Notes: generated from the sequence alone by a model not told the origin. A stretch of 64,000 bases of DNA from Shewanella sp. MTB7 (GCF_027571385.1 NZ_CP085636.1:124001-188000), one strand, 5' to 3'; counted from the stretch's first letter, positions 45,202 to 54,982 are shown. Made by a program: numbers and translations.

Positions 45202-45644
45202 TAGAAGTCCCTCACATCGTCTTTTGATAGGTAATTAACGCCATCAATTTTGATGAAATCGGGGCTTGTCACAAAGCCATCCAATTTGGTTTTGCTCTTA
45301 TCGGCACCGCCGTTATCGAGGTTGATTACGTCGGTGAGTTTAATTTTCACGCCAAACACTTCAATGTGCTGCTCTTGCTTGAATGCCTTGCCAAAGCAGT
45401 CAATATCAAAGGGCTCAATATCACGCCATGAGCCGGCACTTTTGGCCACTTCGGTTAATAGCGCGAAGTTTTCACTGTCGAGCTCAATACTGACAGCCGC
45501 TTCGACGCTGCCACGGGTATAACCATTGGTGACACCTCGCGTCATGGCCACTTGGGTGTTGTCAGTGATTGAAACACTGAGTGTTTCAATCATGATGAGC
45601 TTGCCGCCTAAGCGGATATCAAAATTCATTGCACTGAGTTTCAT
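45201..45644 (-). CDS. tail tube protein, DUF2597 family (FII position)
   Basis: 147 residues: MNFDIRLGGKLIMIETLSVSITDNTQVAMTRGVTNGY, then SIELDSENFALLTEVAKSAGSWRDIEPFDIDCFGKAF. This is the DUF2597 signature of K139/HP1-type phages. Right after the sheath gene, as FII follows FI in P2. It builds the inner tube. Confidence 0.88.
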   Translation of the reverse strand: MKLSAMNFDIRLGGKLIMIETLSVSITDNTQVAMTRGVTNGYTRGSVEAAVSIELDSENFALLTEVAKSAGSWRDIEPFDIDCFGKAFKQEQHIEVFGVKIKLTDVINLDNGGADKSKTKLDGFVTSPDFIKIDGVNYLSKDDVRDF

Positions 45645-46789
45645 TACGCGGTTGCTCCTGTGTCGCTTAAATCCAGCATCACGCCAATGTCGATGGCCTT
45701 AGGTGAGTTCCATGGTTGCACCTTAATAAACAAGCTCAACGTGCTGTTACTTTGCCAAGTCAACCCGATGGCATCGCTTTCTGGCGGACGTATTTCCCCC
45801 TCAAACGGGGTGTCACCAATTTTTATCCCCTTGGACATGTCGCGCAGTGGCTTAGCAAAATAGCTTTTGGCGGCAGCGGTACTACTGGCAGAGTTATTGA
45901 GGCTACGGTCAGCAATGCGAGGAATGGCCAATAGACGAACGCGGCGGGCCGCTTTCATCAAGGGACGTAAATACTCAATCACCTGTAAGTCACCGCCCTC
46001 GGCATCCAAGGTGCGACCATCCGCCCAATAGGTACCGGCGTAATCAGGGAACGTGGCAATGACATTGAAGCGGTTTGTTTCCAGGGCTTGCAAGGTGGCG
46101 CTATCAATCTCACTATTGGTGCTATCGAGTACTGCTTGACCTAGGCCAACGAGTGCCCCTGTTTTGACTCGCATCGGACTGTCGGCAATGGTGACATTGC
46201 GGTTACACAGTCGCCCAGCTAACACGCCTAAGTTATTGGTGTGGGTTGGCGGGACTAACATGACCGCTTGCGCTTTAATGCCAGTTTGAAGTGCGGCCAT
46301 TATCGCTAAGTATTGCGCCCATGTTTCGCTGGCAACGGCGGCTTTGCTTTTTGCCGCTGCAGTGCTGAGCAAGCTGCGGGTTTGCAACATGATAAATGTC
46401 CAGCGCGCCCACGTTGATACCAGTTGGATATGTAAGGTGTTGGCAGCGCTAATGTCATCTGCAGTGGTAATGGGATCACACACCACAATGGCTTCAAATG
46501 AGCCGGTTAACTGCGCCGCTAAGGTGGCTTGGCTAAAGGTTTGGTTTTCAGCCAATGCCCAAATAGCCGCGGTCCAGTTTTGGCCGCCATTGAGTTGGGC
46601 GGCGGTGACCGTGGTCTTTAATGGGCTATCGGTGGTGAATAATGTATTGATGTCCGTTTGCGCATTAATGGCTATCAGGCTGCCTTTATTGGTGATGTTA
46701 GCCGCACCGATAAACAGAAAGTGACGTTCAATTTCATTGCTTTCGCCTTGGCCTTGGTTGAGTAAACTCACATTGATTGTGGGATACAT
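45644..46789 (-). CDS. contractile tail sheath protein, DUF2586 family (FI position)
   Basis: 381 residues: MYPTINVSLLNQGQGESNEIERHFLFIGAA start, GTYWADGRTLDAEGGDLQVIEYLRPLMKAARRVRLLAI and SKGIKIGDTPFEGEIRPPESDAI near the end are DUF2586 features. It forms the contractile sheath. Shares one base with the tube gene downstream. Confidence 0.9.
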   Translation of the reverse strand: MYPTINVSLLNQGQGESNEIERHFLFIGAANITNKGSLIAINAQTDINTLFTTDSPLKTTVTAAQLNGGQNWTAAIWALAENQTFSQATLAAQLTGSFEAIVVCDPITTADDISAANTLHIQLVSTWARWTFIMLQTRSLLSTAAAKSKAAVASETWAQYLAIMAALQTGIKAQAVMLVPPTHTNNLGVLAGRLCNRNVTIADSPMRVKTGALVGLGQAVLDSTNSEIDSATLQALETNRFNVIATFPDYAGTYWADGRTLDAEGGDLQVIEYLRPLMKAARRVRLLAIPRIADRSLNNSASSTAAAKSYFAKPLRDMSKGIKIGDTPFEGEIRPPESDAIGLTWQSNSTLSLFIKVQPWNSPKAIDIGVMLDLSDTGATA

Positions 46790-46798
46790 GCTTTTATC

Positions 46799-47443
46799 CT
46801 ATTGATTAATAAATTGACGTATTTCAGCCATGACAACATCAGGATGTGTTCCTAGCATTTGCCTGGGTGATAAGGTGATATTCCAGCGCGATTTGCCTTT
46901 GGTGCCCCGCAGGTTGTGCAGCTGCGCCACGCATTGGCGTTCCGTTAGGTTTTGCTTTATCCAACTGAGCGTGGGCGAGATGGTTTTACTGCGCCCTTTG
47001 GCCATGGCTTTGGTCGTGGTATAGCCAGCTTGCTTTAAGGCCTTGGCGAGTTTTGAACTTGGCGGTCCATCATTTTTGCGTTTGTACATCCGAGCCATTT
47101 GAGCGGCAGTGCGTTGTTGTTTAAAGCCGGCGTGTTGTTGACGCGCGATAACGCCACGAAAGCGGGTTTTAAACCGAATGAGCACGCTGCCATCATTTTG
47201 CAAACGGTAGGTGAGGTGTTTGCCCATGCCTTCAAGTTTGCGGCCTTGGGGCTTTTTACGCTTACGTTTTGGGGCATGCCAAGGCTTACCCTCTGGGGTT
47301 AGGCGTTGCTTGGTGTGCTGACTGTTGGCTTTGACCGCCGCGCGAGCTATGCGCCTATTAAGCTTTTTGCGTTGCTCACTGTTAAGGCTCATTAACTGCA
47401 GTTGTTCAATCAGCTGGGCGGCTTGCACCTGGACATTAATCAT
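46799..47443 (-). CDS. phage virion morphogenesis / tail completion protein (gpS-like)
   Basis: 214 residues, very basic. LQLMSLNSEQRKKLNRRIARAAVKANSQHTKQRLTPEGKPWHAPKRKRKK and LTYRLQNDGSVLIRFKTRFRGVIARQQHAG fit the phage virion morphogenesis family (P2 gpS). Overlaps the gpR-like gene upstream by eight bases. Caps the tail for joining to the head. Confidence 0.85.
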   Translation of the reverse strand: MINVQVQAAQLIEQLQLMSLNSEQRKKLNRRIARAAVKANSQHTKQRLTPEGKPWHAPKRKRKKPQGRKLEGMGKHLTYRLQNDGSVLIRFKTRFRGVIARQQHAGFKQQRTAAQMARMYKRKNDGPPSSKLAKALKQAGYTTTKAMAKGRSKTISPTLSWIKQNLTERQCVAQLHNLRGTKGKSRWNITLSPRQMLGTHPDVVMAEIRQFINQ

Positions 47444-47939
47444 CAGTGGTGCCCACCGTAATATCGATACTGTCTGCCACCCTGAATATCGGGGTCGTTA
47501 AGGCATAGTGTTGACCATCAAAGGCGATTGAGCCGCTCGCATCACCGACCATGCTGATGAGCTCACAAAACATCACATCGATGTCAATATCAATGGTGTC
47601 ATCATCCACTTTTTCGGTGTCGATTAAGATTTGGCTTTCATCACTGCCAAGGCGCGTTCTTTCATTATCATGTTCAATAAGCCAGGCACTGACTTGGGCA
47701 AATAAACTCGCGGTGTCGATGAGCTTAAACGGCACGTTCTCAATACGGATCGTTGTGGTGTACGTCATCCACCCAAGCTCTATGCCTACGCCGGTATCTT
47801 TGGCGGCAAGCGCAATACTTGATGGCTGCATCCAGCTTTCAACCAGATGGTGAAGGTTGCTGGGTAAGAACTGCAACACTGCGGCGGTTATGGCCTTATG
47901 CATGCGGCCAATGCCTTGGTTATCACTGTGATGACTCAT
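47436..47939 (-). CDS. tail completion protein (gpR-like)
   Basis: 167 residues. The N-terminal part (MHKAITAAVLQFLPSNLHHLVESWMQ) and the acidic strand-rich rest (IDTEKVDDDTIDIDIDVMFCELIS) are in the style of P2 gpR, and the position between L and S agrees. Assignment is mainly by gene order. Confidence 0.75.
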   Translation of the reverse strand: MSHHSDNQGIGRMHKAITAAVLQFLPSNLHHLVESWMQPSSIALAAKDTGVGIELGWMTYTTTIRIENVPFKLIDTASLFAQVSAWLIEHDNERTRLGSDESQILIDTEKVDDDTIDIDIDVMFCELISMVGDASGSIAFDGQHYALTTPIFRVADSIDITVGTTDD

Positions 47940-48391
47940 AGCAGTGTCACTCGAACGTCACTCACTTCTAGCAAACGGTTGATGTGTGAGTTCGCCTCGG
48001 CTTGCAACGAATCAACACTGTCCTCTTCTTGTTCATAGGCATTGTTGGCTTCTTTACGCTGCACCACGGATGAAAACTCGGGCAATAAAAGCGATTTAGC
48101 CTGGGCGAATACGGCGCTTACATACAGCGATGACGCCCAGCTCACGCCTTGGACATTCATCCCTGCAATGTCATTCGATGAGGTGAGGTTGTCGTGTTGG
48201 TATTGAGCTTGTTTCTGGCTTAGCGTGTGATTGATGTGCGTCGCACTGTTCATCAACGCTGAGATAATGTGCGACTCATCCAGTGAAGGCGGTAGTTTGC
48301 GACTATGGATAAAATCAGCCACGACTAAATCAGGCCAGAAGATATTGCTAATCACCGCTTTTGATAAGGTGTCTGATTTACCGTTAAACAT
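47936..48391 (-). CDS. head completion/stabilisation protein (gpL-like)
   Basis: 151 residues: ISNIFWPDLVVADFIHSRKLPPSLDESHIISALMNSATHIN..., ELVR-like QAKSLLLPEFSSVVQRKEANNAYEQEEDSVDSLQAEANSHINRLLE. This matches gpL of P2-type phages, which plugs the packaged head. About 115 bases without a gene separate it from the M gene. Confidence 0.82.
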   Translation of the reverse strand: MFNGKSDTLSKAVISNIFWPDLVVADFIHSRKLPPSLDESHIISALMNSATHINHTLSQKQAQYQHDNLTSSNDIAGMNVQGVSWASSLYVSAVFAQAKSLLLPEFSSVVQRKEANNAYEQEEDSVDSLQAEANSHINRLLEVSDVRVTLL

Positions 48392-48507
48392 GGCTTTGCT
48401 CGCACTGTTTTCAACAATTGGGTGCGGTCAAATCAGAGTGACAAGGCCAATAATCAACATTCAATGATGTGGTTTGCTTCTCTGACCGACCGCTTTTGGG
48501 GTTGTCG

Positions 48508-49182
48508 TTACTGCGCGGCTAAGGCTTTCAGCCGCATTTCAATTCGGTTTCGGTGGGTCTTAACCCCGATTTTGTAATGTTCCTGCTCTGCACGTAGAAA
48601 TAAGCTGTCTGCTAAGCGCAGTGTTTTTTCATCTACAATATGACTTGGCAACCCTGTTTCATGGGCTTTGCTGAGCACATACAGGCCAGCCAATTTGAAA
48701 TACTTGGCGCAAAGCTGCTCTGGCAGTTTCCAATCCGTTAACAGGTGATTGAGGACAATGGCAAAATAAGGGTCGATATCGCGGCCTTGCTCAAATTGTT
48801 GGACAGCCCAAAGGTAAATGGCGTCTGCAGCAAAGGCGGCGAGGGAACGTTTAAAAGGGCTGATTTGACCTTGTTTGGTGGCAATGCCGGTATACGCTAA
48901 GGCCAACTCAAATTGCTCGGTATCAAATAGCCAGACGGTGCATTGCACCATTACCGCGTGATAATAGATTTTGCCAGACTGCAGATAACGCGTGACCTCA
49001 GGCAGATAGCGAGGCAGCAATACTTCACGTTTGTGAGTTTGTTTATCCTCTTTGCGTTCCAAACATTTTAAGAAGTGCATATCCTCTTGAAATTGGGATG
49101 TGATGCTCACAGAGTCACATGGCTTTGCACTGTCAATCTTGAATGTTTGTTGGTTACGGTGATCTGCAGCTGGCGAAATCAT
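48508..49182 (-). CDS. terminase small (endonuclease) subunit, gpM-like
   Basis: 224 residues. The central VWLFDTEQFELALAYTGIATKQGQISPFKRSLAAFAADAIYLWA and DYPVVVLN-like DPYFAIVLNHLLTDWKLPEQLCAKYFKLAGLY match P2 gpM. It is the small subunit of the P2-type terminase that cuts DNA at cos. Five bases after the capsid gene. Confidence 0.88.
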   Translation of the reverse strand: MISPAADHRNQQTFKIDSAKPCDSVSITSQFQEDMHFLKCLERKEDKQTHKREVLLPRYLPEVTRYLQSGKIYYHAVMVQCTVWLFDTEQFELALAYTGIATKQGQISPFKRSLAAFAADAIYLWAVQQFEQGRDIDPYFAIVLNHLLTDWKLPEQLCAKYFKLAGLYVLSKAHETGLPSHIVDEKTLRLADSLFLRAEQEHYKIGVKTHRNRIEMRLKALAAQ

Positions 49183-49187
49183 AGGGG

Positions 49188-50375
49188 TTACTCGCTCTGG
49201 CTGTTTTGGGCAGCGATAAGCGCCACGTCAATGGTTGATAACGGTGTGACTTCTGCTGAAACGACGTCTGGTTTTGCTTTGGCGTTAGCCGCCTTTGGTT
49301 CTGCCTGACTAGCTTGTGGCGTCATGTTGTCGACATCGATAACACCTCGCTCAACATCTGCGCTTTTAAGTGCCGGAGGACGTGGACCGATAATCATCGC
49401 CGCTTCATCAATGGCCGCATACGCTTCTGACTCGGGCACCGCATAACCTTCATAGCGCCACAATGATGATTCGTGCTGCTTACGGTCTTCACTGTTCTCA
49501 GATTTACGGCGACGACTGCCTTTTTGCGTATAAAGATGCAAGTTCTCAAGCAGTGTCACAACCACTCGCTTACTAGGGAAAAACGGCGGTGTGTAGGCTT
49601 TACGACCGGCAATGGTTTTACTTAATGATTGGGCAGCTTTGTGCTCAGTGGGTGTCGTTGCAGCATCAAGCAAGCGATGTTGCTCATATGACACCAAATC
49701 GGTACCGACCAGCACGACTAAGCGCGGGTCATTTTGAAACACCGGGTGAATATGGGTGTTGATCACGTCTTGCACTAAGCTATCAAGGTTTTTATAGGTG
49801 CCGTTACCCTCAACATCGAGATAAACCGGTGCAGTAATGATTTGGGTAGGCGCGGTGTTTTTTACATACTGGTGCCAACCAATGTTCACATCTTCACCCA
49901 ATGGATTTTCATCAGGGTTCGTCACCGGCACAACGGAGGTGCCATTAAAGCCAATCTTTAGCATGTCCAATGCAAAGTTCTTATTGGCGTTTTCCGTCAC
50001 CAGTCTAATGAACTCTTTATCAGAGCCACTATTCCCCCACGCCGCTAATACGGCCCAGGGAATACACGCACAAGAGTCCGTTTCAACTAGGCTGTATTGC
50101 TTGCCATCCATGCCCACTTTTTTACGAAAACGTTCAATGGCGCGGCCAGTGAACAATTTACCTAAGCCGACATCGACCACTTGACCTTGTATTTGGTCAA
50201 CATCACGGTGGGTGATGAGCCTTAGGAATGCGTCAGACTCTAAGATTTTCTTACGCAGCTTAATTTCCATCGGCTCCGTTAAGCTAAATTGCTTAGTGGG
50301 GTCGGTGATGCCATAAACTGTTTGCAACGCCGTGGTGAGGGCGCTGAGTTGTAGTTCAGTGCGTTTAGTCAGCAT
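49188..50375 (-). CDS. major capsid protein (gpN-like)
   Basis: 395 residues. YGITDPTKQFSLTEPMEIKLRKKILESDAFLRLI, VDVGLGKLFTGRAIERF and RVVVTLLENLHLYTQKGSRRRKSENSEDRKQHESSLWRYEGYAVPE follow P2 gpN, which has the HK97 fold. The C-terminal 60 residues are low-complexity Ala/Ser/Val and may be an extension. Start overlaps the stop of the scaffold gene by one base. Confidence 0.9.
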   Translation of the reverse strand: MLTKRTELQLSALTTALQTVYGITDPTKQFSLTEPMEIKLRKKILESDAFLRLITHRDVDQIQGQVVDVGLGKLFTGRAIERFRKKVGMDGKQYSLVETDSCACIPWAVLAAWGNSGSDKEFIRLVTENANKNFALDMLKIGFNGTSVVPVTNPDENPLGEDVNIGWHQYVKNTAPTQIITAPVYLDVEGNGTYKNLDSLVQDVINTHIHPVFQNDPRLVVLVGTDLVSYEQHRLLDAATTPTEHKAAQSLSKTIAGRKAYTPPFFPSKRVVVTLLENLHLYTQKGSRRRKSENSEDRKQHESSLWRYEGYAVPESEAYAAIDEAAMIIGPRPPALKSADVERGVIDVDNMTPQASQAEPKAANAKAKPDVVSAEVTPLSTIDVALIAAQNSQSE

Positions 50376-51274
50376 TACACCACATCCTCATATTTATCCA
50401 CTGCTGTTAATCCAGCGGGGTTGGGTGTTTGTCCTGGAGGAACGCCGCTTAGCTGCAACAGCTTTGCATCAAGGGCTTCCAGCTTGGTGGTTAACTGCTG
50501 CAGTGCATCTTCACCTTGTTTTAACTGGGTGTTTTCAGTTTCAAGTACCGTGATTTTTGCTTGCAGCAGTGCGAGTTCATCGGGAGCAGTGAGTGTGGCA
50601 GAGGCGATGACGGCTTCTGTTGATGTTAACGTACTGAGTTGTGTCAGTACGCTATCTAACTTCGTGTTGAGCTGGTTTAGCTCATTTTGGGTTTCTAGGT
50701 CGGGCATAGTCTCATCCACTTTAATCGGTTGTCTTTGAGGGTCGGTACTGAGCTGCTTGATGGCGTGAGCCATTCGGCTAAACACGCCTTCATGTTGTGT
50801 AGCCAAGGCGCTTAATTGAATTTCGTGAGAAGTGATCAGCAGTTTCTGTTGTTGATTATTGAGGTTATCGCTGAGTTGAATGCGGTCTAAGCCAAGGCAT
50901 GCCGGTGCATCGGTGAGTGACGCGCCTTTGATATACGCTTTGCTTGAGCCAGCAAACTCGGCATCTATTTCAAGGGAGACATAGCAAAGTTGTTGGCGTT
51001 CATTGAGGCGCACCATGTCACTGTAAGGGCGTAACTTGGCATAAACAGACACCACGCCATCTGTCGCGGTTTCGGCTTTTAACTCAACAATGTCGCCCAC
51101 TGGAACACGGTCATAGCTCCATTCGTATAAATGAACGGGATAAATACGAGCCTCATAAACATCAGGGCTATAAGCGGCGACGGCATCGAGTAGTAATTGT
51201 GGCTCAACCATGCGTTTATCAGCGGTGAGTCCTGATGTACAAACGCAGATCCAATCAGTGAGTAGTTTTGCCAT
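50375..51274 (-). CDS. capsid scaffolding protein with protease domain (gpO-like)
   Basis: 299 residues from ATG 51274; by comparison with gpO proteins, which begin MA-K..., I prefer this to the GTG at 51334 or ATG at 51316, though none has a good ribosome-binding site. N-terminal domain: YSPDVYEARIYPVHLYEWS...GDIVELKAE, RLNERQQLCYVSLEID and KGASLTDAPACLGLDRIQ, the serine-protease half. The C-terminal 150 residues are a coiled-coil scaffold (LNQLNTKLDSVLTQLSTL; LLQAKITVLETENTQLKQGEDAL). It shapes the head and processes N, O and L. Confidence 0.87.
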   Translation of the reverse strand: MAKLLTDWICVCTSGLTADKRMVEPQLLLDAVAAYSPDVYEARIYPVHLYEWSYDRVPVGDIVELKAETATDGVVSVYAKLRPYSDMVRLNERQQLCYVSLEIDAEFAGSSKAYIKGASLTDAPACLGLDRIQLSDNLNNQQQKLLITSHEIQLSALATQHEGVFSRMAHAIKQLSTDPQRQPIKVDETMPDLETQNELNQLNTKLDSVLTQLSTLTSTEAVIASATLTAPDELALLQAKITVLETENTQLKQGEDALQQLTTKLEALDAKLLQLSGVPPGQTPNPAGLTAVDKYEDVV

Positions 51275-51334
51275 GTGTGCGTGATCACGGTGGTTATTTT
51301 TGCCAAGGATAATCATGTTTATTTCGGCTGACAC

Positions 51335-51454
51335 CTTGATAAATTCCGCGAGGTTCCGATTTTCAGGCTCTAGGACGGGATAGGAAGTTTAGTGCGTGGA
51401 GGGGGATAATTTGCCCCCTATCATGACGCCAATATCACTACCTGAACTCATGAA
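51335..51454. promoter_or_regulatory. divergent late promoter region between scaffold and terminase genes
   Basis: In P2 this interval carries the divergent late promoters activated by Ogr. Here it contains GGGGG-(8)-CCCCC (51401-51418), a short palindrome that could be a site or hairpin. The P2 TGT-N12-ACA activator sequence was not seen. Confidence 0.5.
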
Positions 51455-53218
51455 ATGGCCTATAACGAAGAACTGCACCATGCCGCTAGGCGCTTATATT
51501 TAATGTGCCGAACACCGGATGAAATAGCCGATGAGTTGAGTGTGCCTCGACGCACTATTTACTCATGGGTTTCTAAGTTCAATTGGGCTGAGCAACTGCA
51601 GGAGTTTGGTCTATTAGAAAGTATTGATCGCCGTATTCAGTCACTGCTGACCGTAAATGATAAAAATAGCCTGCAGATGAAAGAGCTGGAGCTGTTGATT
51701 GACCGGCATATTAAATTGCTGGCAGCGCGTATAAAAATACAAGAAGCTAAAGAGAGCAACGCGCCAAATGCATTAGCACAGCCACCTCATGAACCCCGCG
51801 AACGCTCGAAAAAGAAAGGCCGCACCCATAAGAATGATGTGAGTCATTTAACCGAGGCTGATTTTCAAAAAGGGCTAGACATGCTCTATCCCTTTCAGCG
51901 TTATGTGGTGGATAACCGTCATCAACGTATTCGCAATATCCTTAAATCACGCCAAATAGGGATGACGTTTACCCTGGCGTTTGAAGCCCTTATGGATGCC
52001 ACGCTATCAGGCGATCCCTGTATATTCTTATCAGCCAGCCGTGCTCAAGCGGAAGTGTTTAAAACCTATATCGTGAAGTTAGCGTGGCAACTGTTTGAGA
52101 TTGAGCTAAAAGGCAATCCGATAGAGCTGCACACCGCCAAAGGCAAGTCGGTCTTGCGCTTTTTAGGCACCAACTCGAATACCGCACATTCATACTCTGG
52201 GCATCTTTATACGGATGAATACTTTTGGATCCGCTCGTTTGAAAAGATTAAGAAAGTGTCGAGCGGTATTGCCACCCATAAACATTGGCGGTTGACGTAC
52301 TTTTCAACCCCGTCCAGCGAAGAACATGAGGCCTATGGTTTTTGGACCGGTGATGATTGGAAAGGCACAGATCCCAAACGAAAACACATCGCGTTTCCAA
52401 GCATCGAGGATTATCGCGATGGTGGCCGATTATGCCCTGATGGGCAGTGGCGCTATGTCATTACGATTGAAGATGCGGTGGCGCAAGGGTTTGATTTAGT
52501 CGATATAGACACGCTTAAAAATGAGCGTAGCGAGTTGGAATACCAAAACCTGTTTATGTGCGTCTTTGTGAGCTCAAAAGATGCCATTTTTGAGTTTAAA
52601 AAAGTCATGCGCTGTATGACGGACAGCACCTTATGGCCAGATTTTAATGCGGCAGCATCTAGACCCTTTGCCGATAAAGAGGTGTGGGTAGGGTATGACC
52701 CAAGTCGCACGAACGATCCCGCATCACTGGTGGTGGTCGCGCCGCCAACCACACCGAAAAAGCCGTTTAGATTATTGAAGCGCACCCGATTAAAAGGCAT
52801 GAGCTACAAATACCAGGCTGCAGAGATCATTAAACTCTGCAGTGTGTATAACGTGCGTTATATCGGCATTGATACTACCGGCCTTGGCAGTGCGGTGTAT
52901 GAAATTGTGTATGACAAATTCCCAACCATTACCCATGCCATTCATTACAACGTGGAAACGAAAAATGCCCTGGTATTTAAGATGGTCGATTTGGTCGATG
53001 AGAAGCGTATTTTTTGGGATGCAGACTACAAGGATATTTCGCTGTCGTTTCTGGCCATTCGTCGCATTGTGACGCGCAGTGGTGGCAGCGTCACTTTTGC
53101 TGCGAACCGCACTAAAGATACAGGCCATGCCGATGATTTCTTTGCACTGGCACACGCCTGTATCAATGAACCCCTTAATAACGAAACTGAGCGAAAGAGC
53201 GAATGGAAAATTTACTAA
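51455..53218 (+). CDS. terminase large (ATPase) subunit, gpP-like
   Basis: 587 residues. The N-terminal helix-turn-helix (MCRTPDEIADELSVPRRTIYSWVSKFNW) binds DNA. Walker A-like ILKSRQIGMT (about residue 166) and Walker B-like LYTDEYFW (about residue 251) form the ATPase. The C-terminal nuclease half has WVGYDPSRTNDPASLVVV, IGIDTTGLG and GHADDFFALAHA. It powers packaging. Overlaps the portal gene by 16 bases. Confidence 0.94.
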   Translation: MAYNEELHHAARRLYLMCRTPDEIADELSVPRRTIYSWVSKFNWAEQLQEFGLLESIDRRIQSLLTVNDKNSLQMKELELLIDRHIKLLAARIKIQEAKESNAPNALAQPPHEPRERSKKKGRTHKNDVSHLTEADFQKGLDMLYPFQRYVVDNRHQRIRNILKSRQIGMTFTLAFEALMDATLSGDPCIFLSASRAQAEVFKTYIVKLAWQLFEIELKGNPIELHTAKGKSVLRFLGTNSNTAHSYSGHLYTDEYFWIRSFEKIKKVSSGIATHKHWRLTYFSTPSSEEHEAYGFWTGDDWKGTDPKRKHIAFPSIEDYRDGGRLCPDGQWRYVITIEDAVAQGFDLVDIDTLKNERSELEYQNLFMCVFVSSKDAIFEFKKVMRCMTDSTLWPDFNAAASRPFADKEVWVGYDPSRTNDPASLVVVAPPTTPKKPFRLLKRTRLKGMSYKYQAAEIIKLCSVYNVRYIGIDTTGLGSAVYEIVYDKFPTITHAIHYNVETKNALVFKMVDLVDEKRIFWDADYKDISLSFLAIRRIVTRSGGSVTFAANRTKDTGHADDFFALAHACINEPLNNETERKSEWKIY

Positions 53219-54237
53219 TGAAAAATGATAGCAACGTCATGGCGCTTAGCTTTGGTGAGCCCGAATTACTGTTAAAAGATACCTGGCTAACAGATATGGC
53301 CGGTGTGACCATCAATGATGAATTTGGTTTTTATGAGCCGCCGATTGATCGGCAGCTGCTGTACCGCGCCGCTAATACCAATGCGTATTTAGGTGCGGTT
53401 CTTAATGGGCGCCGTAATATGGTGCTTAATGCCATTAAGACCACGGGGATATTGAATCGCTTTACGCTTGGCGCAGCGATTTACAATTATTTCCTATTTG
53501 GTGATATGGCGTTATTAAAAATCCGCAATAATGCCAGGCAAGTGGTGAGCGTTTGTCCGCTATCGACGCATTATTTACGCATTGATCCTGATGGTGGTTA
53601 TCAATACCTGCAGCAATCAGTGGACGGTGATATTTTCACTAAAAAGTACCGCGCTGAAGACGTGCTCTTTTTGCCGCAATACGACCCCGCACAGCAAGTC
53701 TATGGCATGGTGGATTGGATAGGCGGCTTACAATCGGCGATGCTCAACACGGATGCAACCATGTTTAAGCGCCGGTACTACAAGAACGGCGCACACATGG
53801 GCTATATCCTTTATACCTCAGATCCAAAGCTGAGTGATCCGGACAAACAATCCATTGAAGATGCACTATCTCGAAGTAAAGGCGCGGGCAACTTTAGGAA
53901 CATGTTTATCAATATCCCTGATGGAAAAGAAAAGGGCATTCAGGTTATCCCTATTGGAGATTTTTCCAGTAAGGACCAGTTTGCCAGTGCTAAGAATATT
54001 TCAGCGCAAGACATCCTCACGGCCAATCGTTTTCCGGCAGGTATGGCAGGCATTATCCCACAAGGCACCGCATCACTTGGTGACCCGATTAAGACCAATG
54101 AGGTTTATCAGCAAAATGAAGTCCTGCCCAAGGCACTAGAAATTGTTGAGTTCATTAACCAAGACGTGGAGTTAGTCAAGATTGCTAAGCTCAGTATTAT
54201 GGGGACTGAAATAAAAGAGAAAGCAACATTAGGATAA
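53203..54237 (+). CDS. portal protein (gpQ-like)
   Basis: 344 residues; a second ATG at 53218 overlaps the terminase stop (TAATG) and may be the true start. FYEPPIDRQLLYRAANTNAYLGAVLNGRRNMVL, YDPAQQVYGMVDWIGGLQSAMLN, KRRYYKNGAHMGYILY, and FPAGMAGIIPQG match the P2 portal family. It forms the DNA entry ring of the head. The terminase-portal pair runs opposite to the rest of the late genes, as in P2. Confidence 0.93.
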   Translation: MENLLMKNDSNVMALSFGEPELLLKDTWLTDMAGVTINDEFGFYEPPIDRQLLYRAANTNAYLGAVLNGRRNMVLNAIKTTGILNRFTLGAAIYNYFLFGDMALLKIRNNARQVVSVCPLSTHYLRIDPDGGYQYLQQSVDGDIFTKKYRAEDVLFLPQYDPAQQVYGMVDWIGGLQSAMLNTDATMFKRRYYKNGAHMGYILYTSDPKLSDPDKQSIEDALSRSKGAGNFRNMFINIPDGKEKGIQVIPIGDFSSKDQFASAKNISAQDILTANRFPAGMAGIIPQGTASLGDPIKTNEVYQQNEVLPKALEIVEFINQDVELVKIAKLSIMGTEIKEKATLG

Positions 54238-54343
54238 TCAAAACCAATTAATTGTTGAATTTGAGATAAAGCTAACATTATTGGTAGTTATATAGAGCTA
54301 CAAAATTCGTCATCAAATTTTATAGCCTAAGGGAACACTGGAT

Positions 54344-54940
54344 ATGCTGTTAGATATGGCTGGTATGGTAAGTAGAAAAATAATCAATCTAGTTAAAAGC
54401 ATTGTTTTGTGGGGGAAAGATACCCTATGGAAGCAATGCGTGATCTATACTTGCAATACTTTACTTGCTTTGAGTTTATTGTCGGGTGGCATGTCGTTAT
54501 GGACTTATTATTACGAGCACCATACAGATGTGAGCATAAAAGAACATCAACATTTTATTAGTAAAAATAAACTTTTACTACTTAAAGATGTATTAGAACT
54601 CTGTATTGATTCAATATCGACGAACCATAAGTATCAAGAAAGATATTGCACCAATGCTCTTCAACACTTCGAACAGCAATATGATAGTTCTGACCCCTAT
54701 ATAAAGGAACAAGTCAACCTATTGGTATATGAGGAAATGGTCATTAATGTTAATCATGATATACGGTATTTAGGAGATGTTTCTTTAGTTAAAAATATAT
54801 CAATATACAAAGCGGTGCCAGAGCACCTATTCGCTATAGCAATCCTAATTATATTGTTAATACTTACATTTTGCTTTTTATTGTGGCCGTTTTTATTTTT
54901 CTGGAAACTAAAAATAAAAGAACAAGTTAATGTCGAGTGA
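54344..54940 (+). CDS. hypothetical two-helix membrane protein (cargo in the A-Q interval)
   Basis: 198 residues (ATGs at 54344, 54356 and 54365 are possible). The gene is AT-rich compared with its neighbours. Membrane helix 1 lies at about residues 33-52 (VIYTCNTLLALSLLSGGMSLW) and helix 2 at about 163-190 (LFAIAILIILLILTFCFLLW). Between them is a 110-residue, mostly helical domain with two cysteines (LCIDS; YCTNAL). No family recognised. It lies between the portal and the Ogr-like gene; in P2 this A-Q interval holds the exclusion genes tin and old, so a role in superinfection exclusion is an attractive guess only. Confidence 0.65.
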   Translation: MLLDMAGMVSRKIINLVKSIVLWGKDTLWKQCVIYTCNTLLALSLLSGGMSLWTYYYEHHTDVSIKEHQHFISKNKLLLLKDVLELCIDSISTNHKYQERYCTNALQHFEQQYDSSDPYIKEQVNLLVYEEMVINVNHDIRYLGDVSLVKNISIYKAVPEHLFAIAILIILLILTFCFLLWPFLFFWKLKIKEQVNVE

Positions 54941-54982
54941 CGTTAAATTTAGGTGGTGAATATGGTGCAATAATACTGCCTA

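Noticed and set aside
51335..51454. Ogr-type TGT-N12-ACA late promoter site
   Set aside because: Searched by eye in the divergent late region and not found; this phage may use another sequence.
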